Positions 59,097 to 64,000 of a DNA stretch of 64,000 nt are shown piece by piece (position 1 is the stretch's first letter; each line of letters begins with the position of its first letter). Source of the stretch: Arctopsyche grandis (lineage: Eukaryota; Arthropoda; Insecta; Trichoptera; Hydropsychidae); contig NC_135357.1 of the NCBI RefSeq assembly GCF_051622035.1, forward strand, positions 20,636,256 to 20,700,255, written 5' to 3'. The position numbers and the translations under genes were made by a program. The notes under the pieces are model-generated. The model was not told where the DNA came from. It saw only the letters and a program-made list of their open reading frames with translations, and made no database searches.

Positions 59097-59522
59097 TTAG
59101 AAATAATCTAGTAGTTTTTTTATTCTAGAAGTATGGGTGTATCTGTTTTTTAAGTTTTGTAGTTTCAATTTTGATTGAATCCAAATCCCGTAAAAATCAC
59201 TCAACGTCGTTTGCTCGCTTTGACTTTCTGATGTATAGAAAGTAGTTAAGGTTAATTTAGTAGCAAGGTGAGCCGTGGTATGCCACCACAGCATTTCTCT
59301 ATTTTTCGGTAGCTGTAACCTACAATATACGGCTTCCGAAGTACCTAAAATATATAACTGGCCATATTTTCGGCTTGAATTTTCCGAGATGTATACACGA
59401 TGCGGAACATGAATTCTAAAACAATAAGGCCCCATTCCCGGCAGTGGATTGATCTTTGCACCCATGGAAGCCAACGATATTGAACTATTTATTGAATGGA
59501 TATTTTTCTTTAAAAATTTCAC
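59097..59522 (-). pseudogene. Helitron helicase-like (N-terminal domain) fragment
   Basis: Minus-strand 141-codon frame. MGAKINPLPGMGPYCFRIHV, then SRKYGQLYILGTSEAVYCRL, matches the conserved 'GA.......G.G.Y.FRIHG......YGQLYI.DT..A...R' block of the Helitron Rep/helicase-like N-terminal domain. The Rep HUH core and the helicase are not visible. The end of the frame appears unrelated. Neither Helitron terminus was located. Confidence 0.72.
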
Positions 59523-59559
59523 ATTTAATGTTATTTATGTTTGTCATTGAATCACGAAA

Positions 59560-59690
59560 TTCGGAAGGAAATTTATCTCTAGCTCTACTCATACTCGGTC
59601 TTTCGTGAATTTCTCTCAACCTAACATTTCGTTCTTATGTCTCTTCCGCTCTACTCGTATTTACACTTTCACGTTTACTTTTGAAAGGAA
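59560..59690 (+). repeat. Short dispersed repeat, copy 1
   Basis: TCTCTCAACC(T)AACATTTCG... and CTCTACTCGTA, then CTTTCAC, recur at 61028-61110 in the same order. Confidence 0.5.
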
Positions 59691-60209
59691 CCTTTTTTTT
59701 CTTAAACGTTATGAAGAGATCAGATCTTCCATGATTTCTAACATAAGTCATAGCATCGTACGTTTATTCATGCATATGACGGGGACATCCAGTAAAGGTC
59801 GAGAGCTATATAGTTAACTGACCGGTCTCCTTCACGTTAGCTTCATTTGCCATTGCATTTTGTGGGTTAATGTAGCTTTCAACCAGAAGCTTGTCGACTG
59901 CTGCTAACGATTTCAAATTGATTAAAAAGCTGCTGTTGCTTCTCTTTTTAAAACGATATCGCGATTGTCACATTCGTTGCCGACATTGAAACGACGGCGA
60001 ATTGAAACAACGTTCATGATCCGACGACCGTCTCTTATGTGCCCTAATTACTAAATTGTAGTTTTCAGACAGCGTTTCATCGTCTTGTGCTGCTTTGCAA
60101 TCCACATATAATATCTTGTGATAAATCGGGAAATTACCGCATCATTTATTTATAATTCGGCAACCTTGTCTGTGTTGAAATATATTTGAAAAATACGATG
60201 ATCTTCATT

Positions 60210-60402
60210 TGGTGGTGGTAATAATGATAAATTTTGCTCTGATTTTTTAAGTGGGGAGGAAACCGGCTTCGTGGGAAATGTTTTAATTGTGGTGTTGTGC
60301 CAATCATTAATGATTTGAGCGGTTCGGGTGGTGATTCGTTTGTTGGCTTTTCATTGGCACAATATATGGACTCACGTTTCTGATGCTCATTTTTTTGGTG
60401 GA
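60210..60402. repeat. Duplicated block A, copy 1
   Basis: About 190 bases matching 61763-61945 (shared words GGAAACCGGCTT, GTGGTGTTGTGC and GGCTTTTCATTGGCAC). Confidence 0.85.
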
Positions 60403-60849
60403 AGTCGGGACCGTTTTAAAGGTCTCGTCCATTATCCAAAACTCGCCCTCTGACAGATGGCGTATATTGGTGGAAGTTGAGAAGACCAATATTCCCGTGC
60501 TGTTGGCCAAAGTCACGTCAACGATCAAAAAATTATCACCTTTTAACGTGACCCTATAAGTGGGTAAGACGTTGATATCAGACAATGTCCGCGGCTCGGT
60601 GGGTCGATTTTCTTGTCTAATATTATGTATCATGCATCGTAAGGCATTCATAGATGACAAGTAAGGGCAATCAATTTCCGATGTGGAAGCCATCGCGGTT
60701 TGGATGACTCGACACGGCAAATCGTTCGTGTGTTTGGCAGTTGTCTTCACTACATTCACAAATTTAATTGTTTCAATACTGTGGGGCGAAGCCGGATGAT
60801 TGTGATCCAGAAACTTCTGGATTACGTGGTTCCCCTCACAATGTGTCAT
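60307..60849 (-). pseudogene. MULE transposase fragment with FLYWCH-like end
   Basis: Minus-strand 180-codon frame. It begins with what looks like the end of a FLYWCH zinc finger (CEGNHVIQKFLDHNHPASP). Then comes RVIQTAMASTSEID, PTYRVTLKGDNFLI, LVFSTSTNIRHLSEGEFWIM and DETFKTVPT. The 'W.MD.TF...P' phrase is the first catalytic Asp region of Mutator-like (MULE) transposases found with FLYWCH domains in insects. The rest of the DDE domain is missing, and the last ~25 codons come from duplicated block A. Confidence 0.78.
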
Positions 60850-61027
60850 TACTCGTCCTGGGCAATGGAGGTTTCTCTTCTGATTTCAGTGTCATCCTAG
60901 ACTCTTTGTATTTTGATCTCTTTTTTCCAATCGTTTGGGTTCGCTTATCTTCTAATACAAGATCGTTTTTACTGCATTTATGTTATTTAATCATAATAAT
61001 CTAATCGCAAACCTTTTTTTACGATTA

Positions 61028-61110
61028 TCTCTCAACCCGACATTTCGCTCGGCTTCCGTCTGCTCCACTCTACTCGTAATTGTTCTTTCACTAACATTTC
61101 ACATATTAAG
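61028..61110 (+). repeat. Short dispersed repeat, copy 2
   Basis: Partner of 59560-59690 (TCTCTCAACCCGACATTTCG, CTACTCGTAATTGTTCTTTC). Confidence 0.5.
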
Positions 61111-61350
61111 AAATTGCAACAATATTCGATAGGCTTTCGAGATCATTTAATCTCGCCATATTCAACTAAAAGCAGCCATTCGTTGAAATTATTTTGACTA
61201 GAACTTCTCATTCATAGAAAGTTTAAATACTTTTTTTGTAGAACGGCAGCGATACGGTGCGGCATACTTTCTATACAAGAAACAGTGCATTGTTTTATTT
61301 CAACTTCACCATGCCACACTTTTTTTTATATTTTCTATAAGGGAATCTTT

Positions 61351-61720
61351 TTACACTGGGAGATGACTTATTTTAACTTTTAAAAGTTTCCAGACGTTTT
61401 CAATGGAATTTAGGTCTAGTGAATTGTCTGACCAAGGAAGTAACGGGATGTCACAGAAGGCCATGAAGTTTTTTTTACTTTTTTGGTAGTTTAGCATGGT
61501 GCATTGTTTTGAATAAAATGGTATGCTGTACTTGCAGTCGTAATGTCTGTTATTGAAAGGCAAAAACACATTTTAATGAGCATTCAGGTACTGATCCTCA
61601 CAAATTCTCCCATTTGTGGAGAAATTACGACGCTTGATTCATCTGACAAATGTACTTAAAAATATATAAAAATGGTTAAAAACTCAATATGAATTTACCA
61701 ATTTGTTTAAGGGTAAATTC
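61351..61720 (-). pseudogene. Tc1-like transposase C-terminal fragment, copy 1 (block B)
   Basis: Minus-strand frame with PLLPWSDNSLDLNSIENVWK, the decayed 'WP..SPDLNPIEN.W' motif that holds the last catalytic Glu of Tc1 transposases. Block B (about 61420-61720) recurs at 62170-62475. Confidence 0.75.
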
Positions 61721-61762
61721 TGAGCAATAACAGGGTAAGTTACCATTTGTTGACACCAAAAC

Positions 61763-61945
61763 ATTGGTGGTGGTAATAATGATCTGCTCTGATTTATTAA
61801 GTGGGCAGGAAACCGGCTTAATGGGTGATGCTTTGATTGTGGTGTTGTGCATTAATGATTTTAGTGGTACGGGTGGTAATTCGATTGGTGGCTTTTCATT
61901 GGCACATCACATGGACTCACATTTCTGATACATTTTTTTGGCGGG
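61763..61945. repeat. Duplicated block A, copy 2
   Basis: Second copy of block A, followed by about 200 unmatched bases, then by block B copy 2. In copy 1, the MULE fragment and other sequence separate A from B. Confidence 0.85.
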
Positions 61946-62169
61946 TAACGTGGTGGAATTCTTGTGACAGTGCCGTCTGGGCGAATATTTTCTTTTCCGT
62001 TCACATAGAGCTCATCACCACCACGGGCATGGTAGGTCTTAGCACTACGGCAGCCGGAATACCGCTGCCAGAACAAAAGCAAGAGCCGTCAGCTGCCTTA
62101 GCTTCAGCGCAAAAACTGTCGGTTTTGATAATTGTTGGCCAGTCCGGATGTCTGTATATTGCGCCACAC

Positions 62170-62475
62170 GACTGGTGAATTGACTGACCAAGGAAGTAAC
62201 GGGATATTACTGAAGGCCATTTTACTTTTTTGGTAGTGTAGCATGGTGCATTGTTTTGCGTAAAATGGTACGCTGTACTTGCAGTCGTAATGTCTGTTAT
62301 TGAAGGCAAAAACACATTTTAATGAGCATTCAGGTATTGATGATTCACCTCACGCATTGGCCCTTCTGCGAACAAATTCTCTCATTTGTGGAGAAATTAC
62401 GACGCTTGATTCATCTGACAAATGCACTTAAAAATATATAAAAATGGTTAAAAAGTCAATATGAATTTAGCAATT
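62170..62475 (-). pseudogene. Tc1-like transposase fragment, copy 2 (block B)
   Basis: Repeats block B. The minus strand reads QNNAPCYTTKKVKWPSVISR, keeping a 'NAPCH..K'-like motif (second catalytic region) that is weaker in copy 1. Broken by stops. Confidence 0.7.
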
Positions 62476-62507
62476 TGTTTAAGGGTACATTTTTATTATA
62501 TCATCTT

Positions 62508-62936
62508 TCAGTCATCAAAGATGAATGTCCGATGACTTTTGGCCCAATTGGGCCGCTGTGCTTTTAGTCCAATTTCGTTGAAACAACGTTGTATTGTTTT
62601 GGTGGATTTATTCACCCCATCGCCAATTAATTGCTCTTTCATACCTTTTTTTTTTAGTGATGAAGCGGTTTTGGAGCACAAGTTTGACAATTTTCCGTTA
62701 AGTCCTGGGGATGGTTTTTTTTTTACCCCATACATACTTATGTATTGTAATGGGTTGTGAACATATCTTTGTTTATATATTTCTAGAAGATTGGTGTTTA
62801 ATTTATTCACCGACTTGTACTTAATGGCAAGGATGGCAACTCTATGAGACCTTCCACTGAACGTATTGGTCCTTTCACCGATATTTAATAAAGTTTGTGC
62901 AAATTCCCTTGCTAATGTTGCACACAGGATTGTCAT
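62508..62936 (-). pseudogene. Tc1-like transposase DNA-binding part (probable)
   Basis: The minus-strand frame ends with STKTIQRCFNEIGLKAQRPN, then KSHRTFIFDD. This resembles the 'S..TI.R.L...GL.A..P..K' linker before the catalytic core of Tc1 transposases. The N-terminal half has no match I recognise. It lies in line with block B copy 2, so the two may be one decayed element. Confidence 0.6.
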
Positions 62937-62939
62937 GAC

Positions 62940-64000
62940 GTGTGATGTCTAATGGCAATTTAAAAGCGGAATAGGCCGTTTTACCGCCTTGAAGTAATTT
63001 AGCAGCGATTCTCGATAAAGCTACTGCAATGGTTATTTTGGATAGAAGTAAATTTAAAATTAAGGTTTTCCTTTATCGCCTGTAGCGTCCCAGTTGATTC
63101 GAATTAACGCAATCCAAAAAAATATTGTAGACCATCTTTTGATTGGCAATCAAACACGATTCGTCATTATTTACGAAATATGCTAATTTGTCGCAGTTAT
63201 AATTAGTTTCCTGATCTAACTCGTTGTCAATTCCTCTTTTCTGCCGTTTTATCAGAATAGTTTTTTTTTTGTTGAATATGTAGCAGCTTAGTCCACGAGT
63301 GTTATATTTTCAAGCGATTGCGGCTTATTCGTATTCTCAGAGTCAGAGTTTGCAATATTAAAATTAAAACAAAATTTTTTCCTATTTTCTTGAACTGAAC
63401 ATTCGAGGTATGATTTTAATTCCCATTTTTTGCTTTTTTCCCAAACAAGACTTGGATTTAAAACATATTTATTCGGTATTTCAGTATAATTAAAGGGTCA
63501 GGTCTCGAGATCTAATGAATTTAACTAAAACCATGTAATTAAAGACATATCTTGATGTTCTGCGCGCTCTAAAGTTTCGCAATCCTTCCCTTTCGTCAGA
63601 ATATACGGATTGTTCGAATGGTAAATGGACAGTTAAATAACATGTCGCATGCGATCGATCGTGCATTTTATACTCTAAAAAAAATACGCCACATTCCCTC
63701 CAATGCGCTGATATATCTGCAATCTAAAAAGTCTACTTCTGCCCCCTCATTTACCACCCTCCACAATAACGTTTGCGCCATCAAACCCCTTGAATATACG
63801 TATGTTTAAAAATGTATTTTACCGCACTGATCGAAGTACAAATTTCTACATTAATATGTGCATCAAATTTCAAAGTTAGATATTGATTATACGGCACGAT
63901 AAATTATTATCGATTATTGTGACGAACAGATACTTAGCAGGTAAACTGCACCTGTACGTTGGGACAAATGTAACCCATGGTTCCCACGGGCCCGACTTTG
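62940..64000. other. Gene-less stretch to the window end
   Basis: AT-rich sequence. Near 63.0-63.42 kb on the minus strand some phrases resemble piggyBac transposase fragments (around the CAATCAAAAGATGG complement), but they are too broken for a call. Confidence 0.35.

Overview
This window looks like a piece of an insect nuclear genome. The order cannot be fixed from sequence alone. It is AT-rich and has spliced genes with GT/AG introns, scattered TACATATGTA-type motifs and three long (TA)n microsatellites. It also carries the mobile elements expected in insects: a Jockey-type LINE and Tc1, hAT, piggyBac, Harbinger, MULE and Helitron remnants. There is no bacterial-style operon, no CRISPR array and no convincing functional tRNA or rRNA gene.

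Only three host genes can be supported in full, all between 26.9 and 41.3 kb. (1) A four-exon HAD-family phosphatase of the GS1-like/PUDP (pseudouridine-5'-phosphatase) type on the + strand (26919-28691, 243 aa). (2) A three-exon gene for the complex I subunit NDUFA2/B8 on the - strand (30546-31692, 88 aa), convergent with the first. (3) A DCN1-like cullin-neddylation protein on the - strand (39430-41299, 259 aa), whose first coding exon appears to be just the ATG. A possible first exon of a secreted or membrane protein, with a signal peptide and a Q/P/S-rich stretch, lies at 23784-24051 (-).

Most of what can be recognised in the rest is transposable-element sequence, often nested, and many boundaries can be fixed by target-site duplications (TSDs). 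0-7 kb: an 86-bp palindrome, two hAT-type MITEs and a tRNA-like SINE. 7.65-9.30 kb: a nearly complete but dead Tc1-like element. 9.3-24 kb: mostly unassigned, with LINE tails, a 144-bp hAT MITE and a Harbinger-type MITE containing a tRNA-like segment. 24.6-26.2 kb: a Harbinger relic split by a solo LTR. 32.1-35.9 kb: a three-level nest, with a piggyBac-like TTAA element inside the 5' LTR of a miniature LTR element, itself inside a Tc1 relic. 41.8-43.5 kb: a hAT element with 8-bp TSD. 44.4-45.3 kb: a deleted piggyBac element. 47.2-50.1 kb: a cluster holding a MITE, a 1-kb solo LTR, a TTAA element and another MITE. 50.1-53.6 kb: a 5'-truncated Jockey LINE with two ORFs. 56.4-63 kb: a transposon graveyard with piggyBac, Helitron, MULE and Tc1 fragments and a partly duplicated block.

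The host genes have housekeeping roles (nucleotide or sugar-phosphate turnover, respiratory complex I, cullin neddylation) with no evident shared pathway. I did not find a clearly new biological system. The most notable items are the three-level nest, the five-copy hAT MITE family, a solo LTR whose pre-insertion sequence is preserved elsewhere in the window, and the near-perfect palindromes.
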